A DNA stretch of 6,302 bases from Oscillospiraceae bacterium (GTDB taxonomy: Bacteria; Bacillota_A; Clostridia; Oscillospirales; Ruminococcaceae). How positions within the stretch are numbered: position 1 is the stretch's first letter; every line of letters begins with the position of its first letter. Shown in pieces: positions 1 to 6,302 of the stretch. The stretch is taken from NCBI GenBank assembly GCA_017440445.1, contig JAFSHE010000163.1:1-6302 (forward strand), in the 5' to 3' direction. Under the pieces are notes generated by a model. That model ran no database searches. It was not told the origin of the DNA and worked only from the letters and a program-made list of their open reading frames with translations. The position numbers and the translations under genes are program-made.

Positions 1-105
1 ACTCACGCTTAACTGAAAAGCCCAAAGGCGGTTATTCATTTAAGTGACCGCGCCTGACTGAATAAACGTCGGCGGGTGAGAGTGTGGTGGCTCTGCTTTA
101 TTACT
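1..105 (-). promoter_or_regulatory. Structured 5' leader RNA of an unseen leftward gene (partial)
   Basis: This is the region transcribed leftward from the consensus promoter at 111-139, with a start site expected near 104-105. Read on the minus strand it can form several helices: 76-80 with 2-6 (CTCAC/GTGAG), 59-65 with 32-38 (TTATTCA/TGAATAA) and 47-51 with 28-32 (GCGGT/ACCGC). The last two cross each other, so they are either a pseudoknot or alternative folds. There is no convincing gene start with a Shine-Dalgarno site in it. A long GC-richer, foldable leader behind a very strong promoter is typical of a riboswitch or a ribosomal-protein-type autoregulatory leader. I cannot match it to a named class, and the element continues beyond the window edge. 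The promoter is seen directly; the regulatory role is inference. Confidence 0.45.
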
Positions 106-110
106 CGATA

Positions 111-139
111 ATTATACAACATCATAATCGATTTGTCAA
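111..139 (-). promoter_or_regulatory. Consensus sigma-A promoter, leftward
   Basis: On the minus strand the -35 box is TTGACA (139-134) and the -10 box is TATAAT (116-111), both perfect consensus, with the optimal 17-bp spacer. Transcription should begin near 104-105 and run toward position 1. An A/T-rich tract (about 144-175, with a run of seven A and a run of seven T on the plus strand) lies just upstream of the -35 box and could act as an UP element. Such a perfect promoter suggests a highly expressed gene or stable RNA to the left, limited by downstream control in the leader. Confidence 0.85.
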
Positions 140-177
140 GGGGTTTTGAAAAAAATATGTACTTTTTTTAAAAAATG

Positions 178-186
178 TGCTACAAT
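178..186 (+). promoter_or_regulatory. Extended -10 promoter of the LuxR/MalT-like gene
   Basis: TGCTACAAT (178-186) is an extended -10 element: TG, one base, then TACAAT, one mismatch from TATAAT. It is preceded by another TG at 176-177, as in Gram-positive TRTG promoters. The position 17 bp upstream (TGTACT, 158-163) is a poor -35 box, which fits an extended -10 promoter or one that needs an activator. Transcription would start near 193, giving a leader of about 27 nt before the ATG at 220. Confidence 0.6.
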
Positions 187-205
187 ATGATAAAATAATT
201 ATCGG

Positions 206-212
206 AGAGGAG
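206..212 (+). promoter_or_regulatory. Ribosome binding site of the LuxR/MalT-like gene
   Basis: AGAGGAG (206-212) is a strong Shine-Dalgarno sequence 7 nt before the ATG at 220 and supports that start. Confidence 0.85.
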
Positions 213-219
213 CGTATCA

Positions 220-2775
220 ATGGACAGGCTATCAAAAACATACATCCCGAAACGGCTTTATGACCGCCTCAGATCGATATACAACGATCGTTTCACCCTT
301 ATTGCTGCTCCCGATGGTTTCGGAAAAAGCACAACAGTCACAGAATTCATCAGACGCTCCCGACCCGATGGAATACGTATAAGGACCATTTCAAACGTTA
401 CAACGAACGATGAATGCTTCAGGGAGTTTTGCCGCATTGTACTCGGGCATGAAGAACCGATGCCGGTTACTCACGCAGATCAGGCACGGATGATAAGGCT
501 TTTTTCCAACGCACGCTGCCCAAGGACCCTTGTGCTTTTCGACACGCCCGCTGCGGAAAAGATGATACTGGGAAATCTGTACTGCTTCAAGCTGTTCATG
601 ACCCATTCACCCGCCAACACTGTACTGCTGTGCGATGATATCTCCGAATACTACATGCGACTCGCTGAACACTATGACATCCCACGTATCATGAGAAATG
701 AGCTTACACTTACAACACAGGAGATAGCAGAATACTACTCCCGCTGCGAAATCGAATGTTCAGATCCTTATCACATCCAAAGCGCAACAGGCGGCGAGAT
801 ACTCCGTGTCAGACTGTGCATACTGCTTTCCAGATACAACGTTGTTCCTGAAAACTATCTGTGTGATCGTCTTATACTGAGCGCTGCCAAAAGCATTTTT
901 TCTCCCAATGCGCTTTTTGCAGGATTTACAGCAGCGGCTTTTCAACATATTGACGAAACACTATCTCATGATCTGCTGAGCGAACCTGAGCTGTGCAGCT
1001 TTTTCAGAAAAGAAACGCTCACTGTCAGCAGTATACTCGACGGAATAAACGAGGTCATTTCTATTATACCGCTGTTATCGTATAATAAAAAGACCTCTGA
1101 ACACAGCGCACATCCTATCTTCGCAAAAGCCATGTACAGGTATTTTTTAACGCTGCCGCAGGAAGTCAGAGCTGCCCTGCACAGATGCAGCGCCAAGGAA
1201 TTCCACAGAGAGGGAAAGACTTTCCGTGCTTTCTGTCAGTATTATCTTGCAGGCGATTATTACTCTGCCGCCGCCGTGGAACAAAGCGAGACTGTATCCT
1301 TTGAGCTTCTGATGAGGAGCAAGGAGCTTCTGTACAGATTTGTAACGGAATGTCCTCTTGACTGCAAGCCGATAATACCCAGACTGATACGTATACTTTC
1401 ACTGCTTATGATAACCCCTTATAAGAGTAGCACAAGACATCGTTTTGACGATATCATCGAACATGTATCACGGTCAGATGACTATTCAACCTCTGAAAAA
1501 AACGATCTACTTTCGTATGCATACATGCTCCGCACATACGAGGATGTTTTCCTTATCGAGAAAATGGGAAACCATATCAAAATGGCATACGAGCTTTATT
1601 CGGGAAAGACCATCTCAAACCCGCCGTTTTACTCATGGTCGATATATTCTCCCTCTATCTTCAGTCTTGTACACAGATACTCTATGCCCATCGCAACAGA
1701 AGCGGAGCAGTTCTCCCGACACCAGAACATGTATGCAGAAATGCTTAACCACGGTGAATTTGTCGAGGAACTGTACACCGCAGAAATGCTGTATATGCTG
1801 GGCGACCATAAAAATGGTCTGTCCAGGTCTATGGACACAGTAAAAAAGTGCGTATTACCTATTCATCTTCCCTCACGTATAATTGCGCTGTCTACCTGCG
1901 CAAGATGCGCCCTGATGCTGGGCGACCACGATGTGTTCACTTATACGAACACTGAGCTTTCAGATATAATGCGCACCCACTTCAACTCCGACGCAGGAAA
2001 CATGGCAGCACTTTGTCTTGCGCTTCTCAGCTGCATGAAGCTGGGTACAGATGAGGAGATATGGACGGTAAGCTCTATCCCTGACAGCGAGGTGCTTCTC
2101 AACCGCTACACAGCACCATTCTATTTCTTCATACGCTGCTTTTCACTGATCTCACACGGTGACTACAGAACGCTCATAACCAAAAAGGACTACTATATGC
2201 AGGCAGCCGCAGATGTACGAAACGAAACAGTTATGCTGATGCTAAAACTTGCCGCTGCCGCAGCTCACTACATGGAAAATGAAACCGATGCCGCAGCAGA
2301 GCTTCTTGTGGAGGTTGCCGATACAATGGGTGACACCGGCACAAAAATGCCCGCCATTGAGATATGTATACATTTCCCTGCACTGTTTACCTTTGCGGAA
2401 AGTGAGCTTCCCGAGCAATACAAGCCCTTTTACCGTTCTATTCTTTCGGAAGCAAAAGCGTACAGAAGAAGCATTGAGATGATACGCACTCAGGAGCTTA
2501 CTATATTCAGCAGCAGCAACAAAACACGTGAAAATGCAGTTAAGCTCCTTAAGAAGAACAAGGAACTCATCGCAGGTTACAAGAAAACGACAGGTCTTAC
2601 GGAAAAGGCGGTGAAGTACGCAATACTTGCATCGCAAAAGCTATCCAACGAAGAAATAGCCGATATATGCGGCACCTCAACGGACAGCGTAAAAAGCAGC
2701 CTCAAACGAACCTTTGCAAGGCTCGGAATCCGCTCCCGAGGTCAGCTGAAATATCACTTCCCGACAGATAATTAA
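220..2775 (+). CDS. MalT-like LuxR-family transcriptional regulator (STAND ATPase plus HTH)
   Basis: This is a large cytoplasmic transcription factor of 851 residues, close to the length of MalT-type (LAL/STAND) regulators. The N-terminus carries a P-loop ATPase: Walker A APDGFGKST at residues 30-38, and a hydrophobic strand ending in Asp108 (TLVLFD) as the Walker B candidate. The stretch ELTLTTQEIAEYY (161-173) matches the segment after the core ATPase in this family. Residues of about 200-770 are helical and TPR-like, the usual effector or partner-sensing arm. The C-terminus (791-846) is a LuxR-type helix-turn-helix containing LSNEEIADICGTSTDSVKSS and LGIRSR. Walker B looks degenerate, with FDTP where two acidic residues are common, and the usual Ser-Arg after the next strand appears as CDD. 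The start is fixed by the strong ribosome site. The gene is alone between its own promoter and a terminator. Its inducer and target genes cannot be read from the sequence. Confidence 0.88.
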   Translation: MDRLSKTYIPKRLYDRLRSIYNDRFTLIAAPDGFGKSTTVTEFIRRSRPDGIRIRTISNVTTNDECFREFCRIVLGHEEPMPVTHADQARMIRLFSNARCPRTLVLFDTPAAEKMILGNLYCFKLFMTHSPANTVLLCDDISEYYMRLAEHYDIPRIMRNELTLTTQEIAEYYSRCEIECSDPYHIQSATGGEILRVRLCILLSRYNVVPENYLCDRLILSAAKSIFSPNALFAGFTAAAFQHIDETLSHDLLSEPELCSFFRKETLTVSSILDGINEVISIIPLLSYNKKTSEHSAHPIFAKAMYRYFLTLPQEVRAALHRCSAKEFHREGKTFRAFCQYYLAGDYYSAAAVEQSETVSFELLMRSKELLYRFVTECPLDCKPIIPRLIRILSLLMITPYKSSTRHRFDDIIEHVSRSDDYSTSEKNDLLSYAYMLRTYEDVFLIEKMGNHIKMAYELYSGKTISNPPFYSWSIYSPSIFSLVHRYSMPIATEAEQFSRHQNMYAEMLNHGEFVEELYTAEMLYMLGDHKNGLSRSMDTVKKCVLPIHLPSRIIALSTCARCALMLGDHDVFTYTNTELSDIMRTHFNSDAGNMAALCLALLSCMKLGTDEEIWTVSSIPDSEVLLNRYTAPFYFFIRCFSLISHGDYRTLITKKDYYMQAAADVRNETVMLMLKLAAAAAHYMENETDAAAELLVEVADTMGDTGTKMPAIEICIHFPALFTFAESELPEQYKPFYRSILSEAKAYRRSIEMIRTQELTIFSSSNKTRENAVKLLKKNKELIAGYKKTTGLTEKAVKYAILASQKLSNEEIADICGTSTDSVKSSLKRTFARLGIRSRGQLKYHFPTDN

Positions 2776-2776
2776 A

Positions 2777-2811
2777 AACATCCCCGCCTCCTGTACAGAA
2801 ACGGGGATGTT
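2777..2811. terminator. Bidirectional Rho-independent terminator
   Basis: A 10-bp perfect stem, AACATCCCCG (2777-2786) with CGGGGATGTT (2802-2811), encloses a 15-nt loop that itself contains the palindrome CTGTACAG (2791-2798). On the plus strand the stem runs into TTCTTTATT; on the minus strand into TTTTTAATTA. It therefore can end both the regulator transcript, whose stop is at 2773-2775, and the yfhO transcript, whose stop is at 2814-2816. The stem starts one base after one stop codon and ends two bases before the other. Confidence 0.9.
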
Positions 2812-2813
2812 CT

Positions 2814-5624
2814 TTATTCTGTTTCTTCTGCTATGGTGTCATCAAAAAGAACAGTCTGCTCCTTCTTCCGCATCATCTTAAGGGTGAGTATCATTATCAC
2901 AAACAGAAGTATGCCGCTAAAGGTCATTATAAGTCCTGTTTTCAGGCCTGCGGGAACAAAATCAAGTACGATATCGTGCTTGCCCGAAGGCACATTCAGC
3001 GCAACAAGCGCTCCGTCCATCGTTGAGGTAAGCTCTGCCTTTTTGCCGTCTATATACGCTGTCCAGCCTTCCTCTGCGGGGATGGTGGTAAACAGCACCC
3101 TGTCCTCCGCATTGTCCACCTGAAGCTCGAGCCTGCTGCCATTCGTGCGGGTGAGCGTCGTGCCGCTGTTCATCTCCCGCACTGCGGAATTGAACTGCTC
3201 CAGCACATCCATATCAGCGTAATAGAACTGCGCTTCCTTGAAGTATACAGCATTCTCCAGCAGCTTAAGCTTCACCTCGAAGCTTTCTCCCGCAGAATAA
3301 GTACCGATGTACTCGATGCTGTAATTTTCGTATTTGTAGTAGGTGCCTCTGTACTCATCATCCACATAAAGCTGAGTTTCACGCTCGTATATCGTGGGAA
3401 GATACATGTAGACAGGTCCGTCTGCCTGTGCAGTGATGGTATAGGCTATCCACGCACTCTCCTCCTCATCCTTCTTACGGTAGCTGTGATGAGCGTCGGT
3501 AGTCTGTCCGCTGCGGATGTTATCGCTGTCAAACTCAAGGTCTGTTATCTTTTTGAATACCTCGCTGTTGTCACCGATAAGGGAAGCCGCCAGCGCATTC
3601 TGTAACCTGAACGGCGAGCCGAATTCCACACCGTCCTCAATATAGACAGACTTATCAAGCTGAAGCACATCATCATCCGCAAGGAATGCCACTCCATGAG
3701 CGTCAGGATTTTTATAAACCGTTATGGGCGTTTCTGCATTTTCATACAGTGCTGCAGGAATAACTCCGCTGTATTTCTCCTTATCCGATGCAAGAGCGCT
3801 CTCATAATCGGGAAGGCTCAGCTTCTCCGTGTAGGGTACGGTCCAGTCGTCCTTTGTCAGCACATAGCGCACACCGAAGATATCATCCGTCAGCACCGTT
3901 GCGCCATCATAGCGTGTGTAATGCTCCCTTGAGGTATATCCAAGGTCGCCCATAAACGAAATAGCACGTGCATTCAGCGTGGAGGAGCTATGGCTCATTC
4001 CGTACATACGCAGTGCGATAGGGTCATTAACACAGCGATGGAAGGTCTTTTCCATGCGGTAGAAATCCTCGTCCACCTCGTGTATCTCGTCCGTCACAAC
4101 TCTCGTCAGCGGAATATCCCAACGATAGGTGGAACGGTTTGAAAATACGATGTCATCGTGCATCTCAAACAGGGTAACGGTAGTATTCATCAGAAGCTCC
4201 GCACATACCAGCACAGAAAGAGATATCTTCATACCGAGGGTATCACGGTATTTTCTGAACGCATATCCCGCAATACACATTATCGCAAGCATAGCTAAGG
4301 GTACAGCGACAGTTATCACCGCATCGTAATACTCACTGTCGTTGTTCATATCAGCAAACAGAAGCATAGCGAGAAGTATTCCGAACGCCACACCGAAGCT
4401 TCTTCCCTGCACCGACTTTATCTTTTCAAAAGCCTGCGCACCGAATATCACTATCAGAAAGCTGATAACAAATGAATATCTGTATGGCAGCCAGTTCGGC
4501 ATCTGTCCGCCATGCCACAGCATATCGACAGGGCGGATGAACATGCACATAAACAGCACTCCGACCAGTACCGCCGCCGAAATACGCTCACGCACAGATA
4601 TCTTCCTAGCCACAAAGTAGATCACTGCGAACACAAGAACAAGAGTTCCTGCGTACAGCGCAGGCATGCCCTCCATGCGAACAGTATCATAAGTGGTCGG
4701 GAACAGCTTTATAAAGGTATCTGCGATATCAAAATTCTCTGCAAGAGAAAAATCAGGCTCAGTGAACTCGAACTTTCCGTTGGAAAGAGATTTGTACACG
4801 GGCAGTATCATGAAACAGGACATCAGTATCGCACTGACGGAAGCCGCACCATACATCAGCGTTGCACCGTAGTATTCTCCGAACTGCTTGTTGGTACTTT
4901 TTCCAGATGCAAGATAGAACAGGAAGTACAGCGCCGAAAAGATACCTACCATGTAGCCGATATAGAAATTCGCAACAAAGATATATACCAGCGAAAGCGC
5001 ATACAGCTTGAAGCGGCGCTTATCGCAGACACGCTCAACACCCATTGCCACCAGCGGAAGCGCAACCAGTCCGTCAAGCCACATGGGGTCCATGGTCTGC
5101 ACCACAAAAAAGCCGCACAGTGCATAGCTTACCGAAAACACAAAGGACGTAACATCAGAGTAGCCCCTGTGCTTTTTCAGCAGGAAGGTCATAGCAAGTC
5201 CGCAGGCACCCGCCTTTGCAAGCATCATGGTAAGCAGTCCCTCGGTTATCCATGCCCTGTCCCACATCCAGACAAGTATATTGAACGGGCTTGCAAGATA
5301 GTAGCCGATTATTCCCGCAAACTCGCCCGAAAGATTTCTGCTCCAGCTGTAAAAAAGGCTTTCGTCCCCCGCCAGCACATCGTAGATATAATCGAAATAA
5401 TAAACATACTGGGCATTAAGGTCAAGCGACAGCACGGAGCGCTCGCCAAACGGCCACACATCAAAAATGATGTATGCGACAAACAGTACCACCGCAGGCA
5501 CTAAAAACGACAGGAAATACACATAGTTTCTCTGCATAAAGCGCAGCACTGTCATCATTATACCCTTTATTCTTTCCCTTAACGCTGAAGTGCCGCGGAT
5601 ATCCGCGGCAGCTATATTACTCAT
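2814..5624 (-). CDS. yfhO: YfhO-family membrane protein, probable polyprenyl-phosphate-dependent glycosyltransferase
   Basis: The 936-residue product has the YfhO layout: a short N-terminus, TM1 at about 34-54, a first outer loop with the acidic LDLNAQY motif (Asp68), some 10-13 further membrane segments to about residue 484, a large extracytoplasmic domain (about 485-892) and a final TM at about 895-917 before a charged tail. Family-like motifs are MDPMWLDGLVALPL (178-191), FYIGYM (220-225), NWLPYRYSF (377-385) and, near the end, EGWTAYIDGKK (852-862) with VPSGKHDIVLDFVPAGLKTG. In Bacillus, YfhO acts with the GT2 enzyme CsbB in glycosylating lipoteichoic acid; the GT-C-type transferase role and Asp68 as a functional residue are inferred by analogy. 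The ATG overlaps the stop of the upstream GT2 gene (ATGA), with GAAGG 6 nt before it. Met23 or Met24 (5558 or 5555), preceded by AAAGGG, is an alternative start. The acceptor polymer and sugar are unknown. Confidence 0.88.
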   Translation of the reverse strand: MSNIAAADIRGTSALRERIKGIMMTVLRFMQRNYVYFLSFLVPAVVLFVAYIIFDVWPFGERSVLSLDLNAQYVYYFDYIYDVLAGDESLFYSWSRNLSGEFAGIIGYYLASPFNILVWMWDRAWITEGLLTMMLAKAGACGLAMTFLLKKHRGYSDVTSFVFSVSYALCGFFVVQTMDPMWLDGLVALPLVAMGVERVCDKRRFKLYALSLVYIFVANFYIGYMVGIFSALYFLFYLASGKSTNKQFGEYYGATLMYGAASVSAILMSCFMILPVYKSLSNGKFEFTEPDFSLAENFDIADTFIKLFPTTYDTVRMEGMPALYAGTLVLVFAVIYFVARKISVRERISAAVLVGVLFMCMFIRPVDMLWHGGQMPNWLPYRYSFVISFLIVIFGAQAFEKIKSVQGRSFGVAFGILLAMLLFADMNNDSEYYDAVITVAVPLAMLAIMCIAGYAFRKYRDTLGMKISLSVLVCAELLMNTTVTLFEMHDDIVFSNRSTYRWDIPLTRVVTDEIHEVDEDFYRMEKTFHRCVNDPIALRMYGMSHSSSTLNARAISFMGDLGYTSREHYTRYDGATVLTDDIFGVRYVLTKDDWTVPYTEKLSLPDYESALASDKEKYSGVIPAALYENAETPITVYKNPDAHGVAFLADDDVLQLDKSVYIEDGVEFGSPFRLQNALAASLIGDNSEVFKKITDLEFDSDNIRSGQTTDAHHSYRKKDEEESAWIAYTITAQADGPVYMYLPTIYERETQLYVDDEYRGTYYKYENYSIEYIGTYSAGESFEVKLKLLENAVYFKEAQFYYADMDVLEQFNSAVREMNSGTTLTRTNGSRLELQVDNAEDRVLFTTIPAEEGWTAYIDGKKAELTSTMDGALVALNVPSGKHDIVLDFVPAGLKTGLIMTFSGILLFVIMILTLKMMRKKEQTVLFDDTIAEETE
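5591..5610. repeat. Perfect 20-bp GC-rich palindrome inside the start of yfhO
   Basis: TGCCGCGGATATCCGCGGCA is its own reverse complement. In the mRNA it could fold as an 8-bp GC-rich stem with an AUAU loop, beginning 14 nt after the first nucleotide of the yfhO ATG, in codons for residues 5-11 (AADIRG region). It lies between the upstream start (5624) and the alternative start at Met23/24. Function is unknown; translational control and a protein or methylase site are both possible. Confidence 0.75.
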
Positions 5625-6302
5625 CTGATACCTTCATCCTTTCCGAGGGGCTTGTCAAGTCCGACACGCTGCGACACGATATATCTCGGGCGTTGCTTTA
5701 TCTCCTCGTATATCTTGGACAGATAAAAACCGATAACTCCTATTCCCACAAGCACGCAGGCACCCACTATAAGTATCAGCAGGATAACAGTGGAGAAGCC
5801 CTCCTTTGCTGTGCCGCAGAAGAAATTCACCAGCGTCTGCACGCCAAGCACCAGCGCAAAAATTCCGAATATCACGCCCACCGCCGTTATAAGATGGATA
5901 GGCAGATTTGTAAAAGATGTGATGGAATTCAGCGCAAACTTAAACAGCTTTGTAAAATTCCACTTTGTCTTTCCCGCTGCACGGGGCTTTACATCGAATT
6001 CTATCTTCTCGGTGCGGAAGCCTACCCAGCTTGAAAGCGCACGGAAGAAGGTCATCCGCTCGGGCAGCTCATTGAGAGCATTCACGACCCTTCGGTCAAG
6101 CAGCTTGAAATCACTGGCACCGTCAAGGTCTATTCCTGACGAGGACTTCATCATCCTATAAAAGCTCTTTGCGAACATTTTATAGAGAAGGCTCTCCTTA
6201 CCACGGGACGCTTTCACCGCCTCGACCACCTCTGCGCCGCTCTCCCACATGCTGTACATCTGCGGAATAAGCTCGGGCGGGTGCTGAAGATCGCAGTCTA
6301 TA
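5621..6302 (-). CDS. GT2 family glycosyltransferase, CsbB/DPM1/GtrB-like (5' end outside window)
   Basis: The C-terminal 226 residues are visible; the reading frame is open to the window edge. The Met at 6259 is internal, because the 14 codons before it encode IDCDLQHPPELIPQ, the conserved metal/nucleotide-binding DxD region (usually DADLQ-PPE) of polyprenyl-phosphate sugar synthases. Downstream family motifs follow: SDFKLLDRRVV, the WVGFRTEKIEF segment, PRAAGKTKW, two C-terminal membrane helices (one from about LITAVGVIFG, one from about FSTVILLILI) and the closing YLSKIYEEIKQRPRYIV. Such enzymes transfer a sugar from a nucleotide sugar to undecaprenyl phosphate on the cytoplasmic face. The stop codon overlaps the yfhO start by 4 bp (ATGA), so the two are one operon. 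The missing part is probably about 90-100 residues, judged from usual family length near 310-330. The sugar cannot be inferred. Confidence 0.9.
   Translation of the reverse strand, partial: IDCDLQHPPELIPQMYSMWESGAEVVEAVKASRGKESLLYKMFAKSFYRMMKSSSGIDLDGASDFKLLDRRVVNALNELPERMTFFRALSSWVGFRTEKIEFDVKPRAAGKTKWNFTKLFKFALNSITSFTNLPIHLITAVGVIFGIFALVLGVQTLVNFFCGTAKEGFSTVILLILIVGACVLVGIGVIGFYLSKIYEEIKQRPRYIVSQRVGLDKPLGKDEGIR
5631..5635 (-). promoter_or_regulatory. Ribosome binding site for the upstream yfhO start
   Basis: GAAGG on the minus strand lies 6 nt before the ATG at 5624-5622, inside the end of the GT2 gene. It is moderate in strength. Together with the ATGA overlap it suggests translational coupling to the GT2 gene. 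Confidence 0.55.

Larger units (their letters stand above)
106..204. repeat. 10-bp inverted repeat flanking the divergent promoters
   Basis: CGATAATTAT at 106-115 is the exact reverse complement of ATAATTATCG at 195-204. The left copy overlaps the -10 box and the start region of the leftward promoter. The right copy lies just after the expected start of the rightward promoter and touches the Shine-Dalgarno site of the regulator gene. A related shorter sequence, ATAATCG, is at 124-130. The symmetric placement is what an operator pair for a shared regulator would look like, but the region is AT-rich and a chance match is possible. Confidence 0.35.

Noticed and set aside
16..30. GCC-TTTG-GGC followed by TTTT on the minus strand as an intrinsic terminator of the leader
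   Set aside because: The stem is only about 3 bp and the T-run is four bases, too weak to call a terminator from sequence alone.
1445..1843. A 132-codon plus-strand frame inside the regulator gene
   Set aside because: It lies wholly within the MalT-like gene in another frame, has no good ribosome site and no family resemblance.
2242..2637. A 131-codon minus-strand frame opposite the end of the regulator gene
   Set aside because: It is antisense to the region before and into the HTH domain, which is clearly coding on the plus strand; the Cys/Phe-rich product has no recognisable features.
4512..5504. A 330-codon open frame on the plus strand opposite yfhO
   Set aside because: It is antisense to well-supported YfhO coding sequence, its product is rich in His, Lys, Arg and Gln with no recognisable domain or membrane pattern, and it is best explained as the mirror of yfhO codon use.
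5621..6259. Taking the Met at 6259 as the real start of the glycosyltransferase
   Set aside because: The same frame continues upstream to the window edge and encodes the conserved DCDLQHPPE motif, so the gene is cut by the window rather than starting there.

Overview
The window looks like a chromosomal segment of a low-to-mid GC Firmicute, most likely a gut or rumen Clostridia member (Ruminococcus/Oscillospiraceae-like). This placement is inference. It rests on the AT-rich intergenic DNA with sigma-A-type promoters, strong purine-rich Shine-Dalgarno sites, a very large MalT-type LuxR regulator and a YfhO-family membrane protein beside a polyprenyl-phosphate glycosyltransferase. No rRNA, tRNA, CRISPR array or insertion sequence is visible.

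Layout. Positions 1-219 are a divergent control region. A textbook promoter (TTGACA, 17-bp spacer, TATAAT) fires leftward and transcribes an apparently structured leader (about 105 to 1) that runs off the window toward an unseen gene. An extended -10 promoter fires rightward into the regulator gene. A 10-bp inverted repeat sits next to both start sites. Positions 220-2775 (+) encode an 851-residue STAND-ATPase/LuxR-HTH regulator. A compact bidirectional terminator (2777-2811) separates it from a convergent two-gene unit on the minus strand. That unit reads, in transcription order, a GT2 glycosyltransferase (6302 to 5621, its start lies outside the window) and yfhO (5624 to 2814), joined by an ATGA overlap.

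Function. The minus-strand pair matches the CsbB/YfhO arrangement of Bacillus, where the GT2 enzyme loads a sugar onto undecaprenyl phosphate inside the cell and YfhO transfers it to a cell-surface polymer such as lipoteichoic acid. A GtrA/GtcA-type flippase would be expected as third partner but is not in the window. The regulator is convergent to this pair and separated by a terminator, so nothing here shows that it controls it. Its divergent partner to the left is the more natural candidate target.

The least explained parts are the strong leftward promoter with its structured leader, and a perfect 20-bp palindrome just inside yfhO, lying between two plausible translation starts. No clearly new multi-gene system is evident.
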